Of a stretch of 64,000 nt of DNA, positions 29,975-39,560 are shown piece after piece (position 1 is the stretch's first letter; each line of letters opens with the position of its first letter). The DNA is taken from the NCBI RefSeq assembly GCF_003931795.1, contig NZ_CP034234.1:1116001-1180000 (forward strand), given 5' to 3'. Position numbers and translations under genes: made by a program. This stretch comes from Erysipelothrix piscisicarius (GTDB lineage: Bacteria; Bacillota_I; Bacilli_A; Erysipelotrichales; Erysipelotrichaceae). A model generated the notes under the pieces. The model did not search any database, was not told the DNA's origin, and was given only the letters and a program-made list of their open reading frames with translations.

Positions 29975-31664
29975 TGATTACAAAATTTACAGGTGCTTTC
30001 CTTTACAACACGGCACAGCGACAATTTGAAAAAGGAGACTTCTACATTCAAGATTCAATGATTTACCATATTGGGGAGGCAAAAATCAATCCGGATCATG
30101 AAATTAATGTAGAAGGCAAATGGATTATTCCTGGTCTTATCGATATTCACATGCATATTGAAAGTTCCATGACAAATCCAAATGAGTTCTCAAACACCGT
30201 GCTTCCAATGGGTACAACGACTCTTGTAGCGGATGCACATGAAATTGGTAATGTGTTTGGAACCGAAGGGTTGATTGATTTTATGGACATCGATACGAAC
30301 CTTGATATCTTTTATGCAATTCCTTCTTCCGTTCCATCCACAAACCCATTTCTAGAGACTACAGGTGGAATTATTGATGAATCAGCGATTAGAACGCTCT
30401 GTAAACACCCTAAAGTGATTGCATTGGGTGAGATTATGAATTTCAAAGATGTCATTTCTGATGAAGATACCATGACTCGTAGAATTATTGAAACGTTTAA
30501 AGAATGCAAACCTGGATCACCAATTGAAGGCCATATTCCAAGAATAACAGGGCTTGAATTATCACGTTTTATTCAGCGAGGATTGGTTCAGATCATACAT
30601 TGCAAACTCCAGAATCAATCCTTGAACGTACACGTATGGGCGTTTTAGTTCAAATGCAGGAAAAATCACTCAGTAGGGAAACAATCGCGACGCTTTGTGA
30701 GTATAAGCTTCACGGAAGCTTCTGTTTAGTAACCGATGATGTTATGCCCGATGACTTAATTCACAAAGGACATATGAACCATCTTATTCAATTGTGCATC
30801 AAATGTGGGATGCGCGCAGAAGATGCAATTTATGCAGCAACGCTAGTCCAATCACAGCGGATGCAACTGAATGATCGAGGTGTTTTATCTCCTGGAAAAC
30901 TGGCAGACTTTATAATCCTTGATGATTTAGATGCTTTTGCGATCCAATCCGTATATAAAAAAGGGATTAACGTCCAAAATCTTGAGCATGAACACTTTCT
31001 TTTCGATGATGACTCAATATTTAATACTATCAAGCGAAATCCGATTACTGAAGCAGATATTGTATCTTCAATTTCAAAAATTAAAGGTGACGAAGCAACA
31101 ATAAGAATTATGCACCGTGAAGTTACCAATACATTTACCGAAGAACAAAATCAATCCATTCCTGTGAGGGAAGGGGTCTTACAGTGGCAGGATGCAGGAC
31201 TCACAATGATTGCGGTAATTGAGCGCTATGGACATCAAAGTCCAATTGCAATTGGTTTTACCGATAATGGTTTTACAGAGAAGGGGGCAGTTGCTACTTC
31301 TTGGACCCATGATCATCACAACATACTCGTTATGGGAACGGATGTACAAGATATGGTCAATGCCGTAAATCACTTAATTGATAAGCCAGGTGGTATTGTT
31401 TCCATCATCAACAAGAACATTCATTTCGTTCCTTTATCGTATGGTGGCATTGTCTCTACACAATCAATGGAATCTCTAGCACTTGATGTATCACAGATAA
31501 GACATGACTTAAGAACATTGGGTTATGAGGCTCAAAATGGATTAATGAGCTTTTCGGTTTTAGGCTTAATCGTATCACCAAGCTTAAAAATATCCGATAA
31601 AGTTTATGTCGATGTGAGAACTCAAGAAATCAAGCCATTATTTATAAATCCAAATATTACATAA
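29974..31664 (+). pseudogene. ade: Adenine deaminase, frame-broken as sequenced
   Basis: Amidohydrolase converting adenine to hypoxanthine. The first part (29974 to ~30590) has the metal-binding GLIDIHMHIESSM, EIGNVFG and LGEIMNF; the second (~30590-31664) has SDHT (metal Asp), CLVTDDVMP, LSPGKLADFII and a C-terminal domain with TSWTHDHHN. One extra T in TTGGTTCAG near 30576 joins them as LVSDHTLQTPES. The repaired length is ~563 residues, normal for bacterial Ade. Its start overlaps the binding-protein stop. Product hypoxanthine links the operon to purine salvage. Confidence 0.88.
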
Positions 31665-31805
31665 TATAGATTATACGAAGTTGTATATAAATAATAAAAA
31701 AAGACCGATATTAGTGTAGGGAACTGACCTAGTTCCGTGGGACTAAAGAAAAAAACCTCTTGTATGAGAATTATTGTAAAATAGTTTAATATAGGAGGTT
31801 TTTAT

Positions 31806-32123
31806 ATGGGAACACGAACTATGCATAGCTATGAGACAAAGATGAAAGTTATAGAAATGAAATTGGCAGGCTACTCAAGCAGGTTTATTCAGACTGAACT
31901 TGGAATAAAAAATGTAACACAAGTCAAAACATGGTGGAGATGGTATCGAAATGGTGAACACTATCGATTTTCTCAACCTGTAGGCAAGCAATATACTTTT
32001 GGAAAAGGGCCTGAAGGAGACACGGTCGAAGAAACACAAAGACTTAGAATTAAATCTTTGGAGCAACAAATTGAACTATTAAAAAAGTATTTGGAAAGAG
32101 AAAGGATGTGGTTCCTGAAATAA
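31806..32123 (+). CDS. IS3-family OrfA, helix-turn-helix protein
   Basis: 105 residues. N-terminal helix-turn-helix (KMKVIEMKLAGYSSRFIQTELGIKNVTQVKTWW region) and a C-terminal leucine-zipper-like helix (LRIKSLEQQIELLKKYLERE). AGGAGG precedes the ATG. The slippery heptamer near its end allows fusion to OrfB, the usual way IS3 transposase is made. Confidence 0.9.
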   Translation: MGTRTMHSYETKMKVIEMKLAGYSSRFIQTELGIKNVTQVKTWWRWYRNGEHYRFSQPVGKQYTFGKGPEGDTVEETQRLRIKSLEQQIELLKKYLERERMWFLK

Positions 32124-32956
32124 TCATCAAGCTCGTTGAAGAGTATCGCAACACTGTATCTCTTAAAGATATCTTGAATCTTTTTGGGGGACCTAAGTCA
32201 ACGTATTACCGTTGACTAAAAGAGCAACTAGAGTCTAATAATTATTCTGTCAATGAAGCATTAGTAATTGAACTTTGTAAAGAAAATAAATTTCGTTATG
32301 GATATCGAAAAATAACTGCATTAATTCGAAAAGAAAGAATTATCAATAAGAACACTGTTCAAAAGATAATGCAGAAACACCAATGTCAATGCCGTGTTAA
32401 GGTCAAACGGTATCGAAAAAACAAAAATCCGAAGATCATTATGCCCAATATCATTAATCGCGACTTTAAATCACTACGTCCTCTAGAGAAATTGGTGACA
32501 GATATCACTTACATCCCTTATGGCCATAAGATGCTCTATTTATCTACGATCATGGATTTATATAATGGTGAGATTATTGCGTCTACATTGAGTGACAGAC
32601 AAAACCTAGAATGTGTGGTTGATACATTAAATCAACTTCCGGATATCGTTCAGCCATGTATTCTTCATTCTGATCAAGGGAGTGTCTATACATCAAAAGA
32701 GTATCAACTCAAAGTAAAAAATAAAAGCATTACCATGAGTATGTCCCGTAAGGGTACACCCGCTGATAATGCTCCTATCGAATCGTTTCATGCCTCGCTA
32801 AAGTGTGAAACATTCGAATTAAACCCAGAACTAAAGGGTTCTACTGAAATTGTATCACAAACTGTGATAAACTATTTAAAATATTACAATGAAAATCGAA
32901 TACAAGAAAAGCTAGGATATCAATCTCCCGTAAATTATCGGTTAACTTCATCCTAA
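32108..32956 (+). pseudogene. IS3-family OrfB (DDE integrase) with an internal TGA
   Basis: Catalytic half of the transposase, in the -1 frame relative to OrfA. It contains an HTH_21-like region (YGYRKITALIRKE) and an rve integrase core with DDE residues in VTDITY, HSDQGSVY and PIESFHASLK. A TGA at 32213-32215 falls in YYR*LKEQ, where family members normally have Trp, so one base change from TGG explains it. As sequenced, transposase would be truncated at ~35 OrfB residues, unless an internal start at ~32369 is used, which would lack part of the N-terminus. Confidence 0.87.
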
Positions 32957-32998
32957 CTTGGTTTTTTCTTTAGTCCCAAGGAACTAGGTCAGTTCCGT

Positions 32999-34192
32999 TT
33001 AAAGTGTGTTATTTATTGAGGTTTTAGATGTTACTTTGAGTGCAATCCAAACTGCAAGAAGTCCTGCAGTAAGTTTTCCAATCATTAACGGAAGGATTAA
33101 CTGTGGTTGGAAATTAGCGGTGAATGCGAGATGGTCACCAATAACAAATGCACCACAAACTGAAAATGCTGTAATGGCAATCATTTCACGATCACTCATA
33201 GTATCATCAATCATTGCAAATGCTGCGATGACATTTGCAGAACTCGCAAGGATACCGGTCGCAATTTTTCGAGAGATACCTAATTTGTCAGAAAGATTTT
33301 CAATGGTTTTTTTAAGTTTCGTTTCAATTAAATAGACCATAGGTAATGCTCCACTTAACATTAAACCAATATACCCTGCAACTTCGAGGGCACGTTCAAT
33401 ATCGATACTGTCCGCAATAATGGGATCAAGAATATAACCACCCAATAAATTGGTAAAGATATGTGTGAAATGTTCGAGAATACTGATTGTAAGAATGACT
33501 TTTGTAAAAATCTCAATAAATTTTGAAAAATACTGAAATCCTTTAATCATAAGTTCTGATTTTTTCCAAAGACCTATTGCCATCAAGAGGCAAATGATGA
33601 TCAGTGGAAGCAAATTTTTAACCAGAATCATCAGTGTCATGTTTAAAAGGATTTGGGGTGCATTGGGATCTGATGATACGATAGTGCGAACCATTGGATT
33701 AAATATCATGATAAGAACATTGGTGATGAATACACCTATTGGTATGGTAATAAACCCAATCATTGTACCAACTGAGAGTTGACGGTGGTATTTAACATCA
33801 ATGATTTTTGTGGCAATGGGAATACTAAATACAATGGTTGCACCTGCCATATAACCAACGGTCATTGAAATAATCCAGGCTTCGTGGGTTTGTGCTAAAG
33901 CCGCTGCAAGTTGATACCCACCCATATCAACAGCGAGTAAAGATGTTGCTGCCATTGCAGCATCAGCACCAAAAACGGTAAACAGTGGTGCAATAAATTT
34001 AGAAATAAAGATATTGAGGATGGGCAATGCTGCCATAATTCCAGCAATTGGTATAAAAAGACCTCCAATTGCTTCAATTCCTGCAGTAAATTGTTGACCC
34101 AATTCGGATTCACTATCTTTAATTGAATAGAAACATCCAATGACAGCACAGGCCATGATGATGTAGATTACAATATCACTAATGATTTTCAT
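32999..34192 (-). CDS. eutH: EutH-like ethanolamine permease
   Basis: Membrane protein of 397 residues with about ten helices; family signature LLAVDMGGYQLAAALA near residue 90 matches EutH (DMGGxxLA). EutH facilitates ethanolamine entry. No other eut genes (ammonia-lyase, microcompartment shell) are present. Its neighbour on the same strand is a kinase-cytidylyltransferase fusion, so the likely purpose is supply of ethanolamine for activation rather than catabolism. The ATG at 34192 with GAGGG six bases upstream is preferred to one four codons earlier; it overlaps the preceding gene's stop by 14 bases. An IS abuts its 3' end. Confidence 0.85.
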   Translation of the reverse strand: MKIISDIVIYIIMACAVIGCFYSIKDSESELGQQFTAGIEAIGGLFIPIAGIMAALPILNIFISKFIAPLFTVFGADAAMAATSLLAVDMGGYQLAAALAQTHEAWIISMTVGYMAGATIVFSIPIATKIIDVKYHRQLSVGTMIGFITIPIGVFITNVLIMIFNPMVRTIVSSDPNAPQILLNMTLMILVKNLLPLIIICLLMAIGLWKKSELMIKGFQYFSKFIEIFTKVILTISILEHFTHIFTNLLGGYILDPIIADSIDIERALEVAGYIGLMLSGALPMVYLIETKLKKTIENLSDKLGISRKIATGILASSANVIAAFAMIDDTMSDREMIAITAFSVCGAFVIGDHLAFTANFQPQLILPLMIGKLTAGLLAVWIALKVTSKTSINNTL

Positions 34193-35936
34193 AGGTTCCC
34201 TCATAGAGCGCTAAGGCTTTGTTTCCATAAGATTTTGAGTTATTATACCAGATTGTAAGATATTCACCTACCGCTGCGCCATTCGATTCTTGGAAAATGG
34301 CCCAAACAAACCAATAGTATGATGCAATCGCAATATATGCGATAAAATGACGTTGCATTAAAGGATCCATCGGTGCTTTGTTATAAAGATTGAGGACTTT
34401 CATTGCTTCCTCATAAGTGTAGTCGGAGCATGCAATAAAGGTACCAATATCAACCCCTGGATCATCAACGCCTGCATATTCCCAATCAATTGGGTATAAT
34501 GAATTACCTGAAAATAGGATATTAGGGTCGTAGAAATCACAATGACATAGACGCAATGGAACCTTATCGTTATCAGCATATGCTTTAACGGATTCAACCA
34601 TCTCGAATAATGCATCAAAATCATCGAAGGCGTTGCGATCTTCGATTGAGAGTTTTTCAATAAAGTCACATGATTTTTGCCATATATTAAATTCGAATTC
34701 ACCTTCAAGTTGTTGGTCATGCATGTCTTTAATCATTTCGAGTGCTTGTTTTACTTCATCCCATTGATGATAATCAAGTTTTCGTGCTTGTTCAATAAAA
34801 AATGAGAGTTTCCAGCCCTTTTCGGGATCCATATAAATATATGAATCATCAAATCCTAATTCTTTTGCTTTATGCTGTGCAAAAAACTCTGATTTACGAT
34901 TGATGTATTCATCGGTTCCAACACCTGGATGACGGTAGATATAGAATTTTCCATCATATTCAAATTTGAGCGATAGATTGGTGAGACCATCTTTAATCGG
35001 TACAATCCCGGTAATATCTGAAACGTTACAGTGAAGGACAGATATAATATTATTGAAAATTTCACTATCTTTTATATCTAAATAGGAAGCATCAAAAGTT
35101 TGCAGTTCTTCCAGTGAATCAAACTCTTTTATAATATCTGGGGAGTATACTTCCGCATACATTTCGAATTGATTCATATGTTCAACATATACTTTTTCCC
35201 AAAGTTTTGCTTTTGTTTCTTCTTTTGGATACTCTTGTTTAAGAAGTTCACTAAAATCGTGTGAGAACGTTCGATCAAAGAAAACGTGACAGACCATACA
35301 GTAATAAGAACCGGATCCGATTCCAATTTTAGTAATGAGCCCTTCATCGGTAAAATCCGCATAATATTCCCCCGTTTCATGGGATGCATGCATTTGAACG
35401 GGATATGTTGTTTTATATTCATATTGATTGAATACATTTTCTACGAAGTAGTTATCGGAAGAACAAATGTATGTATTTTTCAATTGATCCAATACGAGCA
35501 TCAATGTGGATGTGTTATTGTAACGATAATAATCATCATTCACTACAAATTTAACTTGATACTTATCCTCTAAGTAATAAAATTGTTCTTTCATATAACC
35601 CAGTACAATTGTAATATCAGTAATGCCTCGTTCATGTAATTGACGAATTTGTCTTTCAATCAGGACTTCACCGTGAACTTTTAAAAGTCCTTTAGGACGC
35701 TCATATGAGAGTGGTGCAAAGCGTGATGACATACCCGCAGCCATAATGATGGCATTGTCAACGCGGTAAGATTCCATTGCTTGGGATCCCTTTGCCGTCA
35801 CCTTACCATCTTGGTCAAGGTAGTTCATCGTTTCAAGGGATTCCTGTGCCATTTTCATTGCTTCATTGAACATTTCTGGTGAGTGTTCAATGCCTGATAA
35901 ACACTCACGTAATAATTTAAATTGATAGATATTCAT
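34179..35936 (-). CDS. Winged-helix / nucleotidyltransferase / choline-ethanolamine kinase fusion (paralogue 1)
   Basis: 585 residues. Residues ~1-58: helical segment with a wing-like LDQDGKVTAKGSQAME, resembling the winged helix of paralogue 2. Residues ~59-290: LicC-type nucleotidyltransferase (IIMAAGMSSRFAPLSYERPKGLL). Residues ~300-585: LicA-type aminoalcohol kinase with HCDFYDPNIL (catalytic Asp and Asn) and PIDWEYAG. The protein could phosphorylate choline or ethanolamine and convert it to the CDP form. Coupling to eutH suggests ethanolamine; that is inference. AAAGGAG precedes the ATG. Confidence 0.88.
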   Translation of the reverse strand: MNIYQFKLLRECLSGIEHSPEMFNEAMKMAQESLETMNYLDQDGKVTAKGSQAMESYRVDNAIIMAAGMSSRFAPLSYERPKGLLKVHGEVLIERQIRQLHERGITDITIVLGYMKEQFYYLEDKYQVKFVVNDDYYRYNNTSTLMLVLDQLKNTYICSSDNYFVENVFNQYEYKTTYPVQMHASHETGEYYADFTDEGLITKIGIGSGSYYCMVCHVFFDRTFSHDFSELLKQEYPKEETKAKLWEKVYVEHMNQFEMYAEVYSPDIIKEFDSLEELQTFDASYLDIKDSEIFNNIISVLHCNVSDITGIVPIKDGLTNLSLKFEYDGKFYIYRHPGVGTDEYINRKSEFFAQHKAKELGFDDSYIYMDPEKGWKLSFFIEQARKLDYHQWDEVKQALEMIKDMHDQQLEGEFEFNIWQKSCDFIEKLSIEDRNAFDDFDALFEMVESVKAYADNDKVPLRLCHCDFYDPNILFSGNSLYPIDWEYAGVDDPGVDIGTFIACSDYTYEEAMKVLNLYNKAPMDPLMQRHFIAYIAIASYYWFVWAIFQESNGAAVGEYLTIWYNNSKSYGNKALALYEGTYENH

Positions 35937-35965
35937 GAAATTCTCCTTTTAGTAATTTTATCATC

Positions 35966-36005
35966 TATGTTCAATAAAGACAATATTATAAAGAAAATGA
36001 ACATA
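35966..36005 (-). promoter_or_regulatory. Inverted repeat around the -10 box of paralogue 1
   Basis: TATGTTCA (35966-35973) and TGAACATA (35998-36005) flank a 24-base spacer that contains, on the minus strand, TATAAT (35990-35985). The inner half-sites GTTCA-N24-TGAAC recur with identical spacing before paralogue 2. Probable operator overlapping the promoter; -35 is weak (TTTTTT). Confidence 0.6.
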
Positions 36006-36008
36006 ATA

Positions 36009-36037
36009 AAAAACAGCATGATTCGATGCTGTTTTGG
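36009..36037 (-). terminator. Intrinsic terminator after the licB-like gene
   Basis: On the minus strand AACAGCAT and ATGCTGTT enclose CGAATC and are followed by TTTTATT. It separates licB from the downstream eutH unit. Confidence 0.85.
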
Positions 36038-36048
36038 TTATTTTTATA

Positions 36049-36987
36049 CTATTTTTTACGCTTAAAAAGTTCTACCAATTCACCCGGATTTTCGGAGGAA
36101 AGAATCGAACCCATCATGATAAAAATTACAAGTATGAATTGCTTAAAATTAAAGGTCTGATCAACCATAAACTGAAAGAAAAATGCCCATGCTGGATAAC
36201 TGATATTTAAACCCATTGCTTTACTTGGACCGATTAATGAAATGGATTTATAGTAGAACGAATAGGAAATTGAACCAATAATACCACTGATTACAACCAT
36301 CAAAAATATTGGGTTCATTACGCTGATGTTTTGAAGCTGATGATATCCGATTATCGGCATAATAACTAGTCCATAAGTTATAAAAGATACAAACTGACGA
36401 ATTGTTAGCGCAATATGTGATGGGACGTCTTGTTTGAGTGCTGTACTAATTATTACAGCTTCACTCCCCCATCCAATAACACAAATACTGATGAAGACAA
36501 GACCGAGTTTTAAGTTTGAAATTCCCATGCTCCCTGTAAAACCCATCAGGATAATAGCGGTGATTGCGATAAATAAACCCAAAATAGTTCGCTTGTTCGG
36601 TTTCTCTTTTAGGATAATAAAACTCAAGAGTGCTCCGAAGAGCGGATAGATTGCTGAAATACTTGCTGAGATTGCGGGTCCAAGATGGTTAATGGATAAA
36701 ATATATGCCCCCATTCCTAGAGGTCCACCCAGAAGGGCCGCGATTGCAATCACCAGCCCTGATTTTGAGCATAAAACCTTAATGAAATTTTTCAATTGAT
36801 TTTGAAAAATCAGCAGCATCAGTAAAAAGATAAATGACGCTCCATCATGGATAAAGGTCGATATAAGGGGTGCGTTAGACCCAAATGCGATAAACATTGC
36901 CGAAGCGAGAACAACACCAATCATTACAGTATCAAGTCCCCAGAATAGTCCTGAGAATAGACCTGTAACTGTTCCTTTATGATGCAT
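36049..36987 (-). CDS. licB: LicB-like choline permease, DMT/EamA superfamily
   Basis: 312 residues with about ten membrane helices and two EamA repeats (AIYPLFGALLSFIILKEKPN ends the first). It resembles LicB of lic loci, the choline importer for phosphorylcholine decoration. Its start overlaps the end of licD by 11 bases, and licCA paralogue 2 lies just upstream, so the three make a lic operon. Substrate assignment rests on this context. Confidence 0.83.
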   Translation of the reverse strand: MHHKGTVTGLFSGLFWGLDTVMIGVVLASAMFIAFGSNAPLISTFIHDGASFIFLLMLLIFQNQLKNFIKVLCSKSGLVIAIAALLGGPLGMGAYILSINHLGPAISASISAIYPLFGALLSFIILKEKPNKRTILGLFIAITAIILMGFTGSMGISNLKLGLVFISICVIGWGSEAVIISTALKQDVPSHIALTIRQFVSFITYGLVIMPIIGYHQLQNISVMNPIFLMVVISGIIGSISYSFYYKSISLIGPSKAMGLNISYPAWAFFFQFMVDQTFNFKQFILVIFIMMGSILSSENPGELVELFKRKK

Positions 36988-37811
36988 TTCGATGATCCTT
37001 TAATACTACCTCATGATTTGAAACACGTTCTGACTCTGGCGGTAACTGCATATAGTCTCCGTAGTTTAATGTAAGAATTTCATCATATTCCGCTGGAATT
37101 AAAAATTGATGATTTTCAAAGACACCTGCAGTCACGGAGTCTAAGATCGCATTACGAATGAAAGTTGCCTGATAGATTGCGTCATTAAAATTGAATACCA
37201 ACATATTTGCATACTCCGTTTTATCATTATTGTATTTTCAATCCAAACCTGACGTTTTTATAGAGCGTTGGGAGTAAGAAATTAACACGATAAAAGATTC
37301 GATTTAAGTGATAGAATGTGCTTTTAATTAAACGTTTTTTCCCTAAATCTTCATCAGTTACAAATGTATATACAAATAGTGAGATCAATTTATTGTAGAA
37401 ACTAACTTTTTTCTTTTGCTCGTTACGAAGTTCTAAATCATCTGGAATATTATCATAAGGAAAGATATCAATCCAGACACCATGATTAATATTGAGATAG
37501 TCTGTAGATTTCTCTACAAGTTCTACTTTGTTACTTCGAATTTTGCTAAAAGCATGATAGTGATCTTTTTCAGTTTTAAATGATTGGTAAAAAAAATCTT
37601 GATTCAATTCTTCAGCTACAACCTGTTCAAATCGGTTAAATTCACTGCGGGACATATTTACATCAATATCATCCTCCCATGGAATAAAGCCTTGGTGACG
37701 AATCGCCCCCAGTAATGTTCCAGATGACAACGAATAGATTATGTTGTGTTTTTTACAGATCCGATCAAATTCAATGAGAATATTCAACTCTTCTTGCTGT
37801 AGTTTGTTCAT
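36977..37811 (-). pseudogene. licD: LicD phosphorylcholine transferase, frame-broken as sequenced
   Basis: Transfers phosphorylcholine from CDP-choline onto surface glycan. First part (37811 to ~37240) has LSSGTLLGAIRHQGFIPWEDDIDV with the metal-binding DDID; the second part (~37240-36977) has YDEILTLNYGDYMQLPP, the typical LicD C-terminus. An indel in the AAAA run near 37240 (one A too many, or two too few) joins them through KYNNDKTEYANM. GGAGG precedes the ATG and the gene follows paralogue 2 directly. Repaired length ~277 residues. Confidence 0.88.
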
Positions 37812-39557
37812 TTAGTCCTCCATAGCTAACGCTAAGCGTGCATATTTATGTGCGTAATGGTATTGATCTAATGCATAACTTCCAAACGATTCACCCCTTG
37901 CCTGTTTAAATTGAGCCCAAAGTGCCCATAAGTATCCTGACAAACTCACATACATATATAAGATTTTCGTTTCTTGTTTTGTAGGTTTTCGTTCAAGATA
38001 GATTTCTATTAATTCTAAAATTCGTGTTTCTTGATGACCAGAGTAGATTGCATGCATGGCAATATCTAAAATTGGATCACTCATACCGGCATATTCCCAG
38101 TCTAACAGCCTTAAGGAACCATCATACAGTTTCACGAAATTTGACTCAACAGGATCAATATGACATAAAACTTTCGGACGATCTAGTTGTTTCAAATATT
38201 CAATTTCTTCTTCAATCAGTTTTGAAACTTCATTGATATCATCAAATAAAATTGCGTTTGAATCTTTACATAACATCATATAATAAGCAATGCGTTCTTC
38301 AAGATCGAACGTATGATCCACGGATATACCACTTGTATGTAACGTTCGCAATATTTTAAATGCTTGGGGAATATCGTCGTGATTGATTGATTCACAATGC
38401 TCATAGTACCGTGAAATTTTATACCCATTATGTGGGTTTATATAATAAAGTTTATCTGATATTTTTAAAGGATTTATCGTCTGATATACTTCTGCTTCTT
38501 GGCGACGGTTAATGAGTTGCTCAGTTCCTTTTCCAGGGGCCCTAAACACGTATGACTTATTGTTGACTCTAAATATAAATGAATCATTGGTCATCCCCTT
38601 TTTCATGGATTCAATACCACTGATGTCTTGGGAAGAAACATCAAAAACATCACAAATAATTGTAATCATTTCATTTTTAGTTTCAGTTAAGTACGATGGA
38701 TCATAAACACGCAATTCCTCGATGCTTTCAAATTCAAAGATGGAATCCCTTTTGACCTCATTTGAAAAGATTTGAATCTTGTTAATTCGATCAAGCCAAC
38801 AGTTCTCCCAGTAATATTGTTCTTTTCCTGCAATTTTAATATCACGATTCACAGCCTCGATGATTTCTTTTGACGTCTTGGCATCAAAGAACGTTGGTCC
38901 ATAGAGGCCTACAACATCCTTACCGCCAATTTCCATATCTGTAATGAGACCGTTAGGAGCTGTGTGTACCGTCCATTCATCCGTTTCCCCTTCGAAATAC
39001 GTCGTAGCGTACCATGACTTATATTCATACTTATGAAACATATTTTCTGTAATATAAATGTCTGAGGGCATGATTAAGGTGTTTTTCATAACATCTTGGG
39101 CATGATATAGGGTTGAAATATTATTGAATCGATGATAATCGGGATTATGAATCAGTTCAACACCATACTTTAAAACAAGGTATTCAAATTTTTCTTTGAG
39201 ATAGCCAACGGCGACATATATTTTTTTTATTCCAACTTCTTGAAGTTGCTTGATTAAGCGTTCAACCATACGCTCACCGTGAACTTCCATGAGACCTTTG
39301 GGAGTATCATAGGTATAAGGTACAAACCGTGAACCAAATCCTGCTGCTATGATAATGGCATTATCGACTTCATATTCTTCAAGGAATCGAAGTCCCTCTT
39401 GAGTAATCTTGAAATTATTTACATATCCTCGATTGATGCAATCATTTAAGAGTGAATTAACCTTCCCTAAGGAAAAATTTGTGTGTTTACTTAATTCACG
39501 CTGTGATGAAATTTCTTGCTCAAGTAACGTTCTGATTATATAAAATTTCGAAAACAT
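37812..39557 (-). CDS. Winged-helix / nucleotidyltransferase / choline kinase fusion (paralogue 2)
   Basis: 581 residues from the ATG at 39557 (GGAGG eight bases upstream; a longer frame to 39596 lacks one). Residues ~1-62: clear MarR-like winged helix (IIRTLLEQEISSQRELSKHT, then SLGKVNSLLNDCINRGYV). Residues ~66-290: LicC-type cytidylyltransferase (IIAAGFGSRFVPYTYDTPKGLM). Residues ~300-580: LicA-type kinase with CHIDPVESNF and LLDWEYAG. With licD and licB it can provide activated phosphorylcholine for the capsule. The DNA-binding domain suggests self-regulation. Confidence 0.9.
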   Translation of the reverse strand: MFSKFYIIRTLLEQEISSQRELSKHTNFSLGKVNSLLNDCINRGYVNNFKITQEGLRFLEEYEVDNAIIIAAGFGSRFVPYTYDTPKGLMEVHGERMVERLIKQLQEVGIKKIYVAVGYLKEKFEYLVLKYGVELIHNPDYHRFNNISTLYHAQDVMKNTLIMPSDIYITENMFHKYEYKSWYATTYFEGETDEWTVHTAPNGLITDMEIGGKDVVGLYGPTFFDAKTSKEIIEAVNRDIKIAGKEQYYWENCWLDRINKIQIFSNEVKRDSIFEFESIEELRVYDPSYLTETKNEMITIICDVFDVSSQDISGIESMKKGMTNDSFIFRVNNKSYVFRAPGKGTEQLINRRQEAEVYQTINPLKISDKLYYINPHNGYKISRYYEHCESINHDDIPQAFKILRTLHTSGISVDHTFDLEERIAYYMMLCKDSNAILFDDINEVSKLIEEEIEYLKQLDRPKVLCHIDPVESNFVKLYDGSLRLLDWEYAGMSDPILDIAMHAIYSGHQETRILELIEIYLERKPTKQETKILYMYVSLSGYLWALWAQFKQARGESFGSYALDQYHYAHKYARLALAMED

Positions 39558-39560
39558 TAA

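Larger units (their letters stand above)
31720..32996 (+). mobile_element. IS3-family insertion sequence (IS150-like organisation)
   Basis: 1277 bp with imperfect terminal inverted repeats of ~37 bp (GGAACTGACCTAGTTCC then TGGGACTAAAGAAAAAA at both ends, one mismatch plus a length difference in the A-run). It carries orfA and orfB with a slippery A AAA AAG at 32081-32087 for -1 frameshifting. No clear target duplication is visible (left flank TAG, right flank GTT). It lies between convergent ade and eutH and ends two bases beyond the eutH stop codon. Confidence 0.92.

Noticed and set aside
29033-32215. TGA read as tryptophan (alternative genetic code), suggested by TGA in the binding protein and IS orfB
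   Set aside because: ribF, dinB and xerD end in TGA at the expected protein length, and many genes use TGG for Trp. Point mutation or error is simpler.
32999-34192. Remnant of an ethanolamine-utilisation (eut) microcompartment operon
   Set aside because: No ammonia-lyase, shell or cobalamin genes are nearby; eutH overlaps an aminoalcohol kinase gene instead.
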